Shown here in pieces: positions 24,524 through 34,227 of a stretch of 64,000 nucleotides of DNA (position 1 is the stretch's first letter; each line of letters opens with the position of its first letter). A model generated the notes under the pieces. That model made no database searches, was not told where the DNA came from, and saw only the letters and a program-made list of their open reading frames with translations. Source of the DNA: Flavobacterium sp. TAB 87 (GTDB lineage: Bacteria; Bacteroidota; Bacteroidia; Flavobacteriales; Flavobacteriaceae); contig NZ_LLWK01000033.1 in assembly GCF_001529295.1 (NCBI RefSeq), forward strand, positions 62,001-126,000. The letters run 5' to 3'. The translations under genes were made by a program, and so were the position numbers.

Positions 24524-25987
24524 TTACAATTTTCTGTTCTCATACAACTCTTCCCAAAGCGGCGCATTATCAACACCAATATCTTTCGGATTAAAAATTG
24601 GATTTCTTCCTGCTTTTCGTTGTTTTTCGTAATCTTTTAAAGCTGCCAAAGCAGGTTTTTGCAAAATTAAAATGGCAATAATGTTAAACCACGCCATTAA
24701 ACCAACTCCTAAATCACCGATATCCCAAGCCAATTTTGCTGTATTTACACTTCCGTAAATGATAACTAAAATCATTACTGCTCGCAATAAATGATTGTAA
24801 AATGGTGATTTTAACTTTCGTGTCAAATACGAAACATTAGTCTCTGCAATATAATAATAAGCCAAAATAGTTGTAAAAGCAAAGAAAAACAATGCGATAG
24901 CAACAAAATAAGAACCATAACCCGGAAAAACTGTGTCCATAGCACTTTGCGTATAACCAGCACCAGGACTCACACTAGCCAGTCCTGTATATAAAAACTC
25001 TGATTCTCCTTTAGATCCAAACGCAGGGTTTTGCACATTATAAGTTCCCGTAATTAAAATCATAAATCCGGTAGCTGTACAAACCAAAAGTGTATCAATA
25101 TAAACCGAAAAAGCTTGTACCAATCCTTGTTTCGTAGGATGAGACACATTTGCCGCTGCAGCAATATGTGGTGCCGAACCTTGACCTGCTTCATTAGAAT
25201 AAATTCCTCTTTTTACTCCCCACTGTACGGCTAAACCAAATACAGCACCGAAACCAGCTTCTTGATTGAAAGCACTTTTGAAGATCAAAGAGATGATTCC
25301 AGGCAATTGATCAATATCTACCGCGATAATTATAATAGCCGCAATAATATAACCTGCTGCCATAAAAGGAACAATTAGCTCCGTAAATTTCGCTATACGT
25401 TTAACTCCTCCAAAAACAATTGCAGCAAAAATAACTGCCAATGAAATACCCGTGATCCATGAGTCCAATTGAAAAGCATTTTGTATTCCTTCAGCAACCG
25501 AATTGGCCTGTACACCTGGTAATAAAATTCCCATGGCAACTACAGCTACAATCGCAAAAGCAGTAGCGAACCATTTTACTCCTAAACCTCTTTCAATATA
25601 AAAAGAAGGTCCACCACGTAGCAATCCTTTATTTTCTTCTTTATAAATTTGTGCTAAAGTTGCTTCTATAAATGCCGTACTAGCACCAAAAAATGCTACC
25701 GTCCACATCCAGAATAAGGCGCCAGGTCCACCGAAAGCAATAGCAGTAGCTACACCTGCAATATTTCCTGTACCTACTCTACCAGCCAAAGACATCGACA
25801 ACGCTTGAAAAGAGGACACGCCAGATTCTGAACTTTCACCATCAAATAACAAGCGAAACATTTCTCTAAAATGACGTACTTGAAGAAATCGAGTTCTTAA
25901 TGAAAAATAGAGACCTGCTCCTAAACACAATACAATTAAAGCATTACTCCATATGATATCATTCAAAAACGTTACAATTTCTTCCAT
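24524..25987 (-). CDS. Sodium:alanine symporter (AGCS family)
   Basis: 487 residues with about ten or eleven membrane segments. The AGCS signatures are present: SSFQALSMSLAGRVGTGNIAGVATAIAFGGPGALFWMW near residue 60-100 and GVKRGIYSNEAGQGSAPHIAAAANVSHPTKQGLVQ near residue 260-290. The family imports alanine or glycine with sodium. The substrate among small amino acids cannot be narrowed. Single gene; no clear promoter box was found at a usual distance. Confidence 0.92.
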   Translation of the reverse strand: MEEIVTFLNDIIWSNALIVLCLGAGLYFSLRTRFLQVRHFREMFRLLFDGESSESGVSSFQALSMSLAGRVGTGNIAGVATAIAFGGPGALFWMWTVAFFGASTAFIEATLAQIYKEENKGLLRGGPSFYIERGLGVKWFATAFAIVAVVAMGILLPGVQANSVAEGIQNAFQLDSWITGISLAVIFAAIVFGGVKRIAKFTELIVPFMAAGYIIAAIIIIAVDIDQLPGIISLIFKSAFNQEAGFGAVFGLAVQWGVKRGIYSNEAGQGSAPHIAAAANVSHPTKQGLVQAFSVYIDTLLVCTATGFMILITGTYNVQNPAFGSKGESEFLYTGLASVSPGAGYTQSAMDTVFPGYGSYFVAIALFFFAFTTILAYYYIAETNVSYLTRKLKSPFYNHLLRAVMILVIIYGSVNTAKLAWDIGDLGVGLMAWFNIIAILILQKPALAALKDYEKQRKAGRNPIFNPKDIGVDNAPLWEELYENRKL

Positions 25988-26218
25988 ACAACAAATCTAT
26001 TATTTTATAATTATTAAAAATGCAATAAAATCTTTCAAAAAATAAAAATTTGGTATAAAACTATAACATCTAAAGAAAAAAAACTAATAGATAATCATAT
26101 TAAAAATTTAAAAACCAATACCGAAGAATTATAAAACTATTAAAAATGCATCTAAATTTACATAATTATTATTAAAACATCATGCTGAAGAGTAAATCCA
26201 TTATAAATTCGCAATAAA

Positions 26219-26257
26219 ACAAAAAGAGCTTTACCATATTACGGAAAAGCTCTTTTT
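26219..26257 (-). terminator. Terminator of the GlmU-like gene
   Basis: AAAAAGAGCTTT ... AAAGCTCTTTTT stem; T run on the minus strand. The 288-base interval 25988-26275 holds nothing else that I can see. Confidence 0.8.
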
Positions 26258-26275
26258 ATTTTATTTACTCTTAAT

Positions 26276-27451
26276 TTAATCTCTACGCCACTTTTTAGTC
26301 TCGTCAAAAACGTGTTCTAAAATAGATTCTTCGACCGCGTCAAAAGCAATATTACGACGACTTAAGACTAATTTTACAGTTTCAAAAGCTTTTTTAGTAT
26401 TGTAAGTCGTAAATCCAGCAGCACCACCCCAAGAAAAACTTGGGATAAAATTACGAGGAAATCCAGTCCCGAATATATTTGCACTGACGCCCACAACTGT
26501 ACCGGTATTAAACATGGTATTTATACCACATTTACTATGATCACCCATCATTAAACCACAGAACTGCAGTCCCGTTTTTGCAAATCCTTCGGTTTCATAA
26601 CTCCACAATTTTACTTCTTCATAGTTGTTTTTAAGATTAGAGTTATTAGTATCTGCACCCAAATTACACCATTCACCTACAACAGAATCTCCTAAATAAC
26701 CTTCGTGCCCTTTATTTGAATTTGGAAAAATAACTGAATTTTTGACTTCACCTCCAATTCTAGAGCCATTCCCGACGGTTGTAGCGCCGTAAACCTTGGC
26801 TCCCATTTTCACAGAAGCACTTTCACATAACGCAAAAGGTCCACGAATAACGGCATTTTCCATAATTTCTGTATTCCTACCTATATATATAGGTCCGGTA
26901 GAAGCGTTAAGAGTTACAAATTCTAACTTAGCCCCTTCTTCTAAAAAAATATTTTCTGGCGCAATAACATTAACACTTTTAGGAATTGGCTGTGATTTTC
27001 TGTCTGCGGTTACGAATTCGAAATCTTGGCAAATCGCAGCATTATTTTTAGAGAAAATATCCCAAGTGTTTTGAACTGTAATGCAATCTTCTGAAAATTG
27101 TAAAATCTCGTAAGCGTCCAAATCTACTTCTTCTTGATTTTCTGTAGTGTAAAAAGCAATTATATCTTCGCCTTTGTAAATGGCTTGATTCTCCTTTAAA
27201 TCTTGAATCATTTCAACCAAATTGGCTGTGGGCAAAAATGAGGCATTTATCATGACGTTCTCTTCCATTTCGACCATTGGAAATTTCTGTGATAAGTACT
27301 CTTCAGTAATAGTTGTAATAGTAGATCCCAAACGCATCTCCCACTTTTCGCGAATGGTCATAATACCGATTAGGATATCAGCGACGGGTCGCGTAAAAGT
27401 AAAAGGCAACAAAGCATCTCGTGCTGGGCCATCAAAAAGAATATAGTTCAT
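26276..27451 (-). CDS. GlmU-like putative sugar nucleotidyltransferase
   Basis: 391 residues. The N-terminal part (ILFDGPARDALLPFTFTRPVADILIGIMTIREKWE) follows a nucleotidyltransferase-like pattern that replaces the usual GxGTRM loop, and the C-terminal half is a left-handed beta-helix (IGRNTEIMENAVIRGPFALCESASVKMGAKVYGATTVGNGSRIGGEVKNS, hexapeptide repeats) similar to the GlmU acetyltransferase part. This two-domain protein is widespread in Bacteroidota beside the true GlmU. Whether it is catalytic is not clear, because the canonical NTP loop is missing. Confidence 0.8.
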   Translation of the reverse strand: MNYILFDGPARDALLPFTFTRPVADILIGIMTIREKWEMRLGSTITTITEEYLSQKFPMVEMEENVMINASFLPTANLVEMIQDLKENQAIYKGEDIIAFYTTENQEEVDLDAYEILQFSEDCITVQNTWDIFSKNNAAICQDFEFVTADRKSQPIPKSVNVIAPENIFLEEGAKLEFVTLNASTGPIYIGRNTEIMENAVIRGPFALCESASVKMGAKVYGATTVGNGSRIGGEVKNSVIFPNSNKGHEGYLGDSVVGEWCNLGADTNNSNLKNNYEEVKLWSYETEGFAKTGLQFCGLMMGDHSKCGINTMFNTGTVVGVSANIFGTGFPRNFIPSFSWGGAAGFTTYNTKKAFETVKLVLSRRNIAFDAVEESILEHVFDETKKWRRD

Positions 27452-27562
27452 ACCGTATTGTTTGGTTATTTATGAGTGGTTATTTATAAATACGGGGCAA
27501 AGTTACAAAGTTTTTGAGTAGTTTGATTCGTACTAAAGACATAAAACACGAAAAATAACGCA

Positions 27563-27592
27563 TAAAAAAAGCCTCCCGAATGGAAGGCTTTT
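27563..27592 (-). terminator. Terminator of rpmE2
   Basis: AAAAGCC-TTCC... stem (one mismatch) at 27567-27592 with seven T on the minus strand. Confidence 0.75.
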
Positions 27593-27610
27593 GTATTGTA
27601 AAAAAACAAA

Positions 27611-27868
27611 TTAGTCTTTTTTAATGTGTTTTGCGTATTTAGTTTTAAACTTGTCAATACGTCCTGCAGTATCGATAAGTTTAGATTTACCAGTATAAAA
27701 AGGGTGAGAAGTTCTAGAAATCTCCATTTTTACAACTGGATACTCAACTCCATCAACTTCAATTGTTTCTTTTGTATCTGCTGTAGATTTAGTTAAAAAA
27801 ACATCATCATTTGACATGTCTTTAAAAGCAACTAATCTGTAATTCTCTGGGTGGATTCCTTTTCTCAT
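27611..27868 (-). CDS. rpmE2: 50S ribosomal protein L31, type B
   Basis: 85 residues. [20 protein letters not shown] and [28 protein letters not shown] are the type B L31 signatures. The zinc-binding cysteines of the type A form are absent, so this paralogue works without zinc. Promoter on the minus strand: TTG (28011-28009), 18 bases, TAAATTTG (27990-27983). Confidence 0.95.
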   Translation of the reverse strand: MRKGIHPENYRLVAFKDMSNDDVFLTKSTADTKETIEVDGVEYPVVKMEISRTSHPFYTGKSKLIDTAGRIDKFKTKYAKHIKKD

Positions 27869-27982
27869 CTTTTTTTTATTTGATATTTAGAGCGTTTTTA
27901 TTTTGAAGCTTTTTCATTAATAGAAAAAGGTGTAAATGCAACCACTCTTTTTTTGTTCTAAAATTTAATTATTTTCAGTCTG

Positions 27983-28011
27983 CAAATTTACAATTATTTT
28001 TCAATAAACAA
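27983..28011 (-). promoter_or_regulatory. Promoter of rpmE2 (TTG-N18-TAAATTTG)
   Basis: Minus strand -33 TTG and -7 TAAATTTG separated by 18 bases, leader of about 110 bases. Confidence 0.65.
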
Positions 28012-28079
28012 CAGTTTACTTTTATTTTTTTAGTTAAATTCGAAAAGCAATTTATAGCCCGCTGTATTTTGGGAATTAC

Positions 28080-28087
28080 TATATTTG
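28080..28087 (+). promoter_or_regulatory. -7 box TATATTTG for the DUF4199 gene
   Basis: TATATTTG lies 24 bases before the ATG at 28112. No well-spaced TTG was seen. Confidence 0.5.
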
Positions 28088-28111
28088 TAGATTAATTCTA
28101 AGCATAAAATT

Positions 28112-28654
28112 ATGATAAAAAATGTCTCACCTGCAAATTCAGGTCTTTTATATGGTGTTCTATTTGGTGTTATTATGATTTTAGAATTTGTTGTCATGTA
28201 TGTAATTGGCATGAAATCATTGGTAAACACCAGCGCAGGTGCTATTGTGAACATTGCAAATTATCTAATTTTACCTTTATTCTTTATCTATTTAGGTTGT
28301 AACAATTATAAGAAAAACGTAAACAATGGTTTTATAAGTTTTTCTGAATGTTTAAAAACTGGTGTTTCTATCGCTTTTGTAGCCGCTTTTATCTACGCTG
28401 CTTTTAGTGTAATATTTAATCTTGTCTTTCCAGAATTCATAAATGAAGTTTTATATATTTCTAAACAAGATATGATTTCAAAAAACCCAAATATTTCCAG
28501 TAAAGAAGTAGAAATGGGAATGTCGATGATTAAAAAATTCATGAATCCATTAATTGTTTTCCCAGTTACTCTTGCTATGTATTCCTTTTTTGGTTTAGTA
28601 TACTCTTTAATTGTGGGAGCAGTTTTAAAAAACAACAATCCGCAAAGCATCTAA
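28112..28654 (+). CDS. DUF4199 membrane protein
   Basis: 180 residues, four hydrophobic segments (GLLYGVLFGVIMILEFVVMYVIG, GAIVNIANYLILPLFFIYLG, TGVSIAFVAAFIYAAFSVIF, and PLIVFPVTLAMYSFFGLVYSLIVGAVL). NYKKNVNNGFISFSECLKTG between the second and third segments is a DUF4199 hallmark. Function unknown. It ends five bases before a glycosyltransferase gene, a pairing often seen in flavobacteria, so the two are likely one operon. Confidence 0.82.
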   Translation: MIKNVSPANSGLLYGVLFGVIMILEFVVMYVIGMKSLVNTSAGAIVNIANYLILPLFFIYLGCNNYKKNVNNGFISFSECLKTGVSIAFVAAFIYAAFSVIFNLVFPEFINEVLYISKQDMISKNPNISSKEVEMGMSMIKKFMNPLIVFPVTLAMYSFFGLVYSLIVGAVLKNNNPQSI

Positions 28655-28659
28655 TTTAA

Positions 28660-29613
28660 ATGAATTTATCCATACTCATACCTCTTCTTAACGAAGATGA
28701 ATCTCTGCAAGAACTTTATAATTGGATTATTAAAGTTATGCACACTCATAATTATTCTTATGAAATCATTTTTGTAGATGATGGTAGTACTGATAATTCT
28801 TGGCAAATAATTGAAGGATTTTCGAACGAGAATCCAAATGTAAAAGGAATTCGTTTTATGAAGAATTTTGGTAAATCTCAAGCGTTACATGCTGGATTTG
28901 CCAAGGCTCAAGGTGATGTTATCATTACTATGGATGCCGATTTGCAAGACAGTCCAGAAGAAATTCCGGATTTGTACGACATGATTATTCAACAAAAATT
29001 CGACTTAGTTTCTGGTTGGAAAAAGAAACGATACGACTCGGTTGTAGCCAAAAACATTCCGTCAAAATTATTTAATTGGGCTGCTAGAAAAACGTCTGGA
29101 GTAGAATTAAACGATTTTAATTGCGGATTAAAAGCGTATAAAAATGTAGTTGTAAAGAATATTGAGGTTTCGGGCGAAATGCACCGATACATTCCGGTTT
29201 TGGCAAAAAATGCTGGTTTCGGAAAAATTGGTGAAAAAGTAGTACAACATCAAGCTCGAAAATACGGTGAAACTAAATTTGGGATGGAGCGTTTTATTAA
29301 CGGATTTCTAGACCTAATTACCATTTGGTTTTTATCTCGATTTGGCAAAAGACCGATGCACTTGTTTGGAGCGTTGGGTTCTTTTATGTTTATAATTGGT
29401 TTTTTGTTGGCTTTTTATATTGGTGTGATGAAATTGTACTCTTTATATGAAGGCCCGCATTATAGTTTAGTGACTAGAAATCCGTGGTTTTTTATCGCAT
29501 TGACTACCATGATTCTAGGAACACAATTGTTCTTAGCTGGTTTCTTGGGTGAAATTATATTGCGAACTAAAAACAACGAAGCCCGTTATAAAATAGGAAA
29601 AGAAGTTAATTAA
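28660..29613 (+). CDS. Family 2 glycosyltransferase, polyprenyl-phosphate type
   Basis: 317 residues. The GT2 core has IPLLNEDESL, DDGSTDNSW, the metal-binding MDADLQDSPEEI and a QHQARKYGETKFG acceptor motif. Two membrane helices follow at about residues 235-260 and 273-300. This is the layout of DPM1/GtrB-like enzymes that load a sugar onto a polyprenyl phosphate for transfer outside the membrane. The sugar is unknown. It follows the DUF4199 gene by five bases. Confidence 0.9.
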   Translation: MNLSILIPLLNEDESLQELYNWIIKVMHTHNYSYEIIFVDDGSTDNSWQIIEGFSNENPNVKGIRFMKNFGKSQALHAGFAKAQGDVIITMDADLQDSPEEIPDLYDMIIQQKFDLVSGWKKKRYDSVVAKNIPSKLFNWAARKTSGVELNDFNCGLKAYKNVVVKNIEVSGEMHRYIPVLAKNAGFGKIGEKVVQHQARKYGETKFGMERFINGFLDLITIWFLSRFGKRPMHLFGALGSFMFIIGFLLAFYIGVMKLYSLYEGPHYSLVTRNPWFFIALTTMILGTQLFLAGFLGEIILRTKNNEARYKIGKEVN

Positions 29614-29624
29614 CAACGATAGCC

Positions 29625-29703
29625 TAGCCCTGATAGCAACGGCATCTTTTTGTGTTGGGGTTCAACACAAAAAATACAGTGAATAGCAGGAATAAGCTAC
29701 TGA
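29625..29703 (+). ncRNA. Structured repeat element, copy 2 (Flavo-1-like)
   Basis: TAGCCCTGATAGCAACGGCATC ... GAATAGCAGGAATAAGCTACTGA, 79 bases, with the central hairpin TTTTTGTGTTG-GGGTT-CAACACAAAAA. TAGC at 29625-29628 pairs with GCTA at 29696-29699 and CCTG (29629-29632) with CAGG (29687-29690). Compared with copy 1 the CCAG/CTGG helix has become CCTG/CAGG, a two-sided change that keeps pairing. It sits between the glycosyltransferase and the phosphoglucomutase gene. Confidence 0.6.
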
Positions 29704-29736
29704 AAATTATTATTTAAATATAAAAGATACATCCAG

Positions 29737-31464
29737 ATGAATATTGAACCAAATATTTTAACAGCTGTGAACGAATGGCTGACTCCGACTTTTGACACTG
29801 AAACGCAAGCGGCAGTTAAAGAATTGATGACTACCTCTCCAAAAGAATTGGAAGAAAGTTTCTATAAAAATTTGGAATTTGGAACCGGTGGAATGCGCGG
29901 TGTTATGGGCGTTGGTAATAACCGAATTAACAAATATACGCTGGGGAAAAATACGCAAGGACTTTCTAATTACCTGCATGAAGTTTTTCCGAATCAAGAA
30001 ATAAAAGTAGTCATTGCTTACGATTGTCGCCACGATAGCGATACGCTTGCGAAAGTGGTAGCTGATGTTTTCTCTGCTAATGGAATTAAAGTTTATTTAT
30101 TTTCAGAATTGCGTCCGACGCCAGAGCTATCGTTTGCATTAAAATATTTAAAATGTCAGTGCGGAATCGTTTTGACGGCTTCTCACAATCCGCCAGAATA
30201 CAACGGCTATAAAGTATACTGGGAAGATGGTGGACAAATCGTCCCGCCACAAGATGCGGCTATTATTGCCGAAATTGAAAGTTTGAATTACGATAAAATT
30301 AAATTTAAAGCCGACGAGAATTTAATTGAATATATAAGCACAACTATTGACGACGCTTTTGTGGCTTCATCGGTTGAACACGCCAGTTTTAATACCCCAC
30401 AAGAAGCAAAAGACAATTTGCAAATTGTATTTACTTCGCTGCATGGAACTTCGATTGTATCGGTACCTCCTACTTTGGCAGCGGCTGGCTACAAAAATGT
30501 TCACATTGTTCCTGAGCAAGCGGAGCCAAATGGTGATTTTCCAACCGTTCAATCTCCCAATCCAGAAGAACCAGAAGCGTTAACTATGGCATTGGCTTTG
30601 GCTGATAAAACTAATGCTGACATTGTGGTGGGGACAGATCCTGACTGCGACAGGTTGGGTGTCGCTGTTCGTGACAACGAGGGCAAAATGATTTTACTTA
30701 ATGGAAACCAGACGATGGTTTTGATGACGTCTTTTCTTTTAAAGCAATGGAAAAAAGCGGGTAAACTTAACGGAAAACAGTTTGTAGGTTCTACCATAGT
30801 ATCGACTCCCATGATAATGGAATTAACAAGTAGTTATGGGGTCGAATGCAAAATTGGCTTGACTGGATTTAAGTGGATCGCCAAAATGATTAAGGATTTT
30901 CCTGAATTAGAATTTATTGGTGGTGGCGAAGAAAGCTTCGGTTTTATGGTCGGCGATGCCGTTCGTGACAAAGATGCGGTTGCAGCTACTTTACTAATTT
31001 GTGAGGTAGCCGCTCAAGCTAAAGCAGCAGGAAGTAGCGTATACAAAGAATTGATTGAACTTTACGTAGAGCATGGTTTTTATAAAGAATATTTGGTTTC
31101 TCTAACTAAAAAAGGAATGGAAGGCATTGAGGAAATCAACCAAATGATGATTGATTTACGAGAGAATCCTTTAAAAGAAATAGCTGGTCAACGCGTTATA
31201 ATGGTCGAAGATTACCAATCATCAACAGCACTCAATTTATTGACTGATGAAGTTACGGAAATGATTATTCCGAAATCAAATGTTTTGATTTATTATACGG
31301 AAGACGGTTCTAAAATTTGTGCCAGACCTAGCGGAACGGAACCAAAAATTAAATTTTACATCAGTGTTAATACGCATTTGGATTCTGTTGAAGATTATGA
31401 GTCGACTGAGACGTATTTAGACGAAAAAATAAAAAGCATTATTGCAGCAATGCATTTGAAATAA
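29737..31464 (+). CDS. Phosphoglucomutase / phosphomannomutase
   Basis: 575 residues of the alpha-D-phosphohexomutase superfamily. In order: [32 protein letters not shown] with the phosphoserine (Ser149), the metal loop [10 protein letters not shown], the sugar-binding GGGEESFGF and the phosphate-binding [12 protein letters not shown]. The length fits the Pgm2-like branch that interconverts glucose-1- and glucose-6-phosphate and often other hexoses or pentoses. It feeds nucleotide-sugar synthesis, which suits the neighbouring glycosyltransferase and exporter. Confidence 0.92.
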   Translation: MNIEPNILTAVNEWLTPTFDTETQAAVKELMTTSPKELEESFYKNLEFGTGGMRGVMGVGNNRINKYTLGKNTQGLSNYLHEVFPNQEIKVVIAYDCRHDSDTLAKVVADVFSANGIKVYLFSELRPTPELSFALKYLKCQCGIVLTASHNPPEYNGYKVYWEDGGQIVPPQDAAIIAEIESLNYDKIKFKADENLIEYISTTIDDAFVASSVEHASFNTPQEAKDNLQIVFTSLHGTSIVSVPPTLAAAGYKNVHIVPEQAEPNGDFPTVQSPNPEEPEALTMALALADKTNADIVVGTDPDCDRLGVAVRDNEGKMILLNGNQTMVLMTSFLLKQWKKAGKLNGKQFVGSTIVSTPMIMELTSSYGVECKIGLTGFKWIAKMIKDFPELEFIGGGEESFGFMVGDAVRDKDAVAATLLICEVAAQAKAAGSSVYKELIELYVEHGFYKEYLVSLTKKGMEGIEEINQMMIDLRENPLKEIAGQRVIMVEDYQSSTALNLLTDEVTEMIIPKSNVLIYYTEDGSKICARPSGTEPKIKFYISVNTHLDSVEDYESTETYLDEKIKSIIAAMHLK

Positions 31465-31492
31465 AGAGATTAACAAACTTCTGTTTTAAAAT

Positions 31493-31526
31493 AAACCCGA
31501 CAATGTTTAAAAAACTGTCGGGTTTT
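31493..31526 (+). terminator. Terminator after phosphoglucomutase
   Basis: ACCCGACA ... TGTCGGGT stem followed by TTTT. Confidence 0.8.
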
Positions 31527-31549
31527 AATGGTAAAAATAATAGCCTACA

Positions 31550-33376
31550 ATGAGTAATATTAAAAAAATACTTCCTTTTATATATCCTTATAAAAAATAC
31601 GCTTACCTGAACATTTTCTTTAATGTTTTGTATGCTTTATTTAGTACGCTTTCGTTTATGTCTTTGATTCCGATGATTCAGGTTTTATTTGATCAAACCA
31701 AGCAAAACACAATTAAGCCAACTTACACTGGTATCTGGGAATTTAAGCAATTTGCCGAAGATTTTTTAAGCTATTACGTCACTACAACAACAGCAAATTA
31801 CGGTGTTGGCTATACATTATCAATAATGGTTGGTGTTGTAATTTCTATTTTTTTACTGAAGAATATTTGCGATTATTTTGCGATGTTTTTTATTACTTTT
31901 TTACGCAACGGTATATTGAGAGACATGCGTAATGCGATGTATAAAAAAACACTCGAATTGCCGTTATCTTTCTTTTCTGAAAAGAGAAAAGGTGATGTAA
32001 TTGCTCGTATTTCTGCAGATGTAAACGAAGTGCAAACCTCTTTTTTAGCCATATTAGAACTGATCGTAAAAGAACCGCTAACGATTGTTTTTACGATTAT
32101 TGCAATGCTTACCATTAGCACCAAATTGACTCTTTTTGTATTTATTTTTATTCCTCTTTCTGGTTATGTAATTTCTTTGATTGGAAAGCAGTTAAAAAGG
32201 CAATCTACCAAAGCGCAACAAGAACAAGGAAACTTTCTTTCGACTATCGAAGAAACGATCGGTGGTTTAAAGGTGGTAAAAGGATACAATTCTGAAAATT
32301 ACTTTAATGGTATTTTTCAGGAATCTACCCAACGCTTTTTTAAACTTTCAAACAGCATTGGAAACCGTCAAAACTTGGCATCTCCTGCAAGTGAGTTCAT
32401 GGGAATTATGGTGATTTCGATTTTATTGTGGTACGGTGGCCAAATGGTTTTAATTGATAAAACACTTAATGGAGCAGCTTTTATCGCTTATATGGGATTA
32501 GCCTACAACATTCTTACTCCTGCAAAATCGATATCAAAAGCTTCTTATGGAGTAAAAAGAGGAGATGCTGCGGCAGAACGTGTTTTAGAAATTCTGCACC
32601 AAGAAAATCCAATTACTAGTAAAATAGATGCAATTGAAAAAATAGATTTTATCGATTCAATTGTTATTGAAAACATCAACTTTAAATATGAAGAAGAAAA
32701 TGTATTAAAAGACTTTTCTTTAACTATTAAAAAAGGGCAAACTGTGGCGCTTGTTGGACAATCTGGAAGTGGAAAAAGTACGATTGCTAATTTATTAACT
32801 CGCTTTTACGATGTACACGAAGGTGCTATAAAAATCGACAACATCGACATTAAAGACATTCACTTACAATCCTTACGCGGTTTGATGGGATTGGTTACTC
32901 AAGACAGTATCTTATTTAATGACACCATCAAAGCAAATATTTCATTAGGTAAATTAGATGCAACCGACGAAGAAATTTTGGTGGCATTAAAAATTGCGAA
33001 TGCGTACGAATTTGTAAAAGATTTACCGCTTGGAATCATGACTAACATTGGCGACAGTGGAAACAAACTTTCGGGCGGGCAAAAACAACGTTTGTCTATT
33101 GCGCGTGCTGTTCTTAAAAATCCTCCGATTATGATTTTAGATGAAGCTACTTCGGCATTGGATACCGAAAGTGAAAAGTTTGTACAGGTGGCGCTAGAGA
33201 ACATGATGCAAAATAGAACTTCCATTGTAATCGCACATCGTCTATCAACCATTCAAAAAGCAGATGTAATTGTAGTCATGCAAAAAGGTAAAATTGTAGA
33301 ACAAGGCAGTCATGAAGAGTTAATTAATCATAATGGCATGTACAACAAATTAGTAACGATGCAATCTTTTGAATAA
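31550..33376 (+). CDS. ABC exporter, MsbA-like (fused membrane and ATPase domains)
   Basis: 608 residues. Six membrane helices in about residues 15-320 including the coupling region SFFSEKRKGDVIARISADVNEVQTSF, then an ATPase domain: Walker A GQSGSGKST, signature LSGGQKQRLSIARAVL, Walker B IMILDEATSALD and H-loop AHRLST. Homodimeric exporters of this type move lipids, such as lipid A core, or hydrophobic compounds. No substrate is fixed by the context, although the mutase and glycosyltransferase upstream suggest an envelope role. Confidence 0.88.
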   Translation: MSNIKKILPFIYPYKKYAYLNIFFNVLYALFSTLSFMSLIPMIQVLFDQTKQNTIKPTYTGIWEFKQFAEDFLSYYVTTTTANYGVGYTLSIMVGVVISIFLLKNICDYFAMFFITFLRNGILRDMRNAMYKKTLELPLSFFSEKRKGDVIARISADVNEVQTSFLAILELIVKEPLTIVFTIIAMLTISTKLTLFVFIFIPLSGYVISLIGKQLKRQSTKAQQEQGNFLSTIEETIGGLKVVKGYNSENYFNGIFQESTQRFFKLSNSIGNRQNLASPASEFMGIMVISILLWYGGQMVLIDKTLNGAAFIAYMGLAYNILTPAKSISKASYGVKRGDAAAERVLEILHQENPITSKIDAIEKIDFIDSIVIENINFKYEEENVLKDFSLTIKKGQTVALVGQSGSGKSTIANLLTRFYDVHEGAIKIDNIDIKDIHLQSLRGLMGLVTQDSILFNDTIKANISLGKLDATDEEILVALKIANAYEFVKDLPLGIMTNIGDSGNKLSGGQKQRLSIARAVLKNPPIMILDEATSALDTESEKFVQVALENMMQNRTSIVIAHRLSTIQKADVIVVMQKGKIVEQGSHEELINHNGMYNKLVTMQSFE

Positions 33377-33414
33377 ATTGATGTATATTAGAGTATCAAA
33401 ATACTTCTGTTAGA

Positions 33415-34116
33415 ATGTACGTATCACATCCCAATATAACTTTACCAGCAGATCCCGATACAATTGTTTGGAAATACTTAGACCTATCTAAATTTTTAGA
33501 TTTATTGATTTCTAAAAAATTATTCATGTCACGTTCCGACAAATTTGAAGATCAATATGAAGGAACTTTTAGCGAACCCACTTTTGGTGAAATTAAAAAA
33601 TTAGCAGAAAATAATCCTGATTTTTTAAAATATTACAAAACACATCGCGAAAAAGTCGCCGTTAGTAGCTGGCACATCAACGAGAATGAATCGTTTGCAA
33701 TGTGGCAAATATTCACTCAAAACAGCGAAGGTTTAGCGATTCAATCTACCATAGGCCGTTTAAAGAAAGCATTGAAACCAGAGAACAATTACGATCAATA
33801 TATTGGTGAAGTGAATTATATCGACTATAAAAAAGAATACATTCCGTTTGAGGATCTATTTTTTCCTTTTTTATTCAAACGTAAAAGTTTTCAATATGAA
33901 AGAGAAGTCCGCATTATAACAGACACTTCTCAAAACAATATCAAATTGAACGATGGCTTAAAGATCAATGTAGATATTCGACACCTTATCGAAAAGCTAT
34001 ACATTCATCCTAAGTCTGAAAACTGGTATAAAAATTTAGTAATTGAATTGATGGAGCGTTTAGGATTTGATATCACCATTGAAAAATCAGATCTAGAAAG
34101 TGACATATTGATCTAA
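33415..34116 (+). CDS. DUF2971 protein
   Basis: 233 residues. The N-terminal WKYLDLSKFLDLLISKKLFMSRSDKFEDQYEGTF and the later VSSWHINENESFAMWQIFTQNSEGLAIQST are the DUF2971 pattern; FKRKSFQYEREVRII is a third conserved piece. The family is scattered across bacteria, often in accessory or phage-related regions, and has no known activity that I can cite. Here it follows the exporter by 38 bases and precedes a terminator, within an otherwise core region. Confidence 0.8.
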   Translation: MYVSHPNITLPADPDTIVWKYLDLSKFLDLLISKKLFMSRSDKFEDQYEGTFSEPTFGEIKKLAENNPDFLKYYKTHREKVAVSSWHINENESFAMWQIFTQNSEGLAIQSTIGRLKKALKPENNYDQYIGEVNYIDYKKEYIPFEDLFFPFLFKRKSFQYEREVRIITDTSQNNIKLNDGLKINVDIRHLIEKLYIHPKSENWYKNLVIELMERLGFDITIEKSDLESDILI

Positions 34117-34162
34117 ATATAAATCTATCTTAAAATATCTTATTTTTTTTGAAAATAGAATT

Positions 34163-34203
34163 AAAAAAAGCCATTACTCAAATTGATAGAGCAATGGCTT
34201 TTA
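34163..34203. terminator. Bidirectional terminator
   Basis: AAAGCCATT-x-CTC ... GAG-x-AATGGCTTT stem between the convergent DUF2971 gene and the EF-hand lipoprotein gene, with A and T runs. Confidence 0.82.
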
Positions 34204-34227
34204 GTATTTTTGATCTAGATCAATATC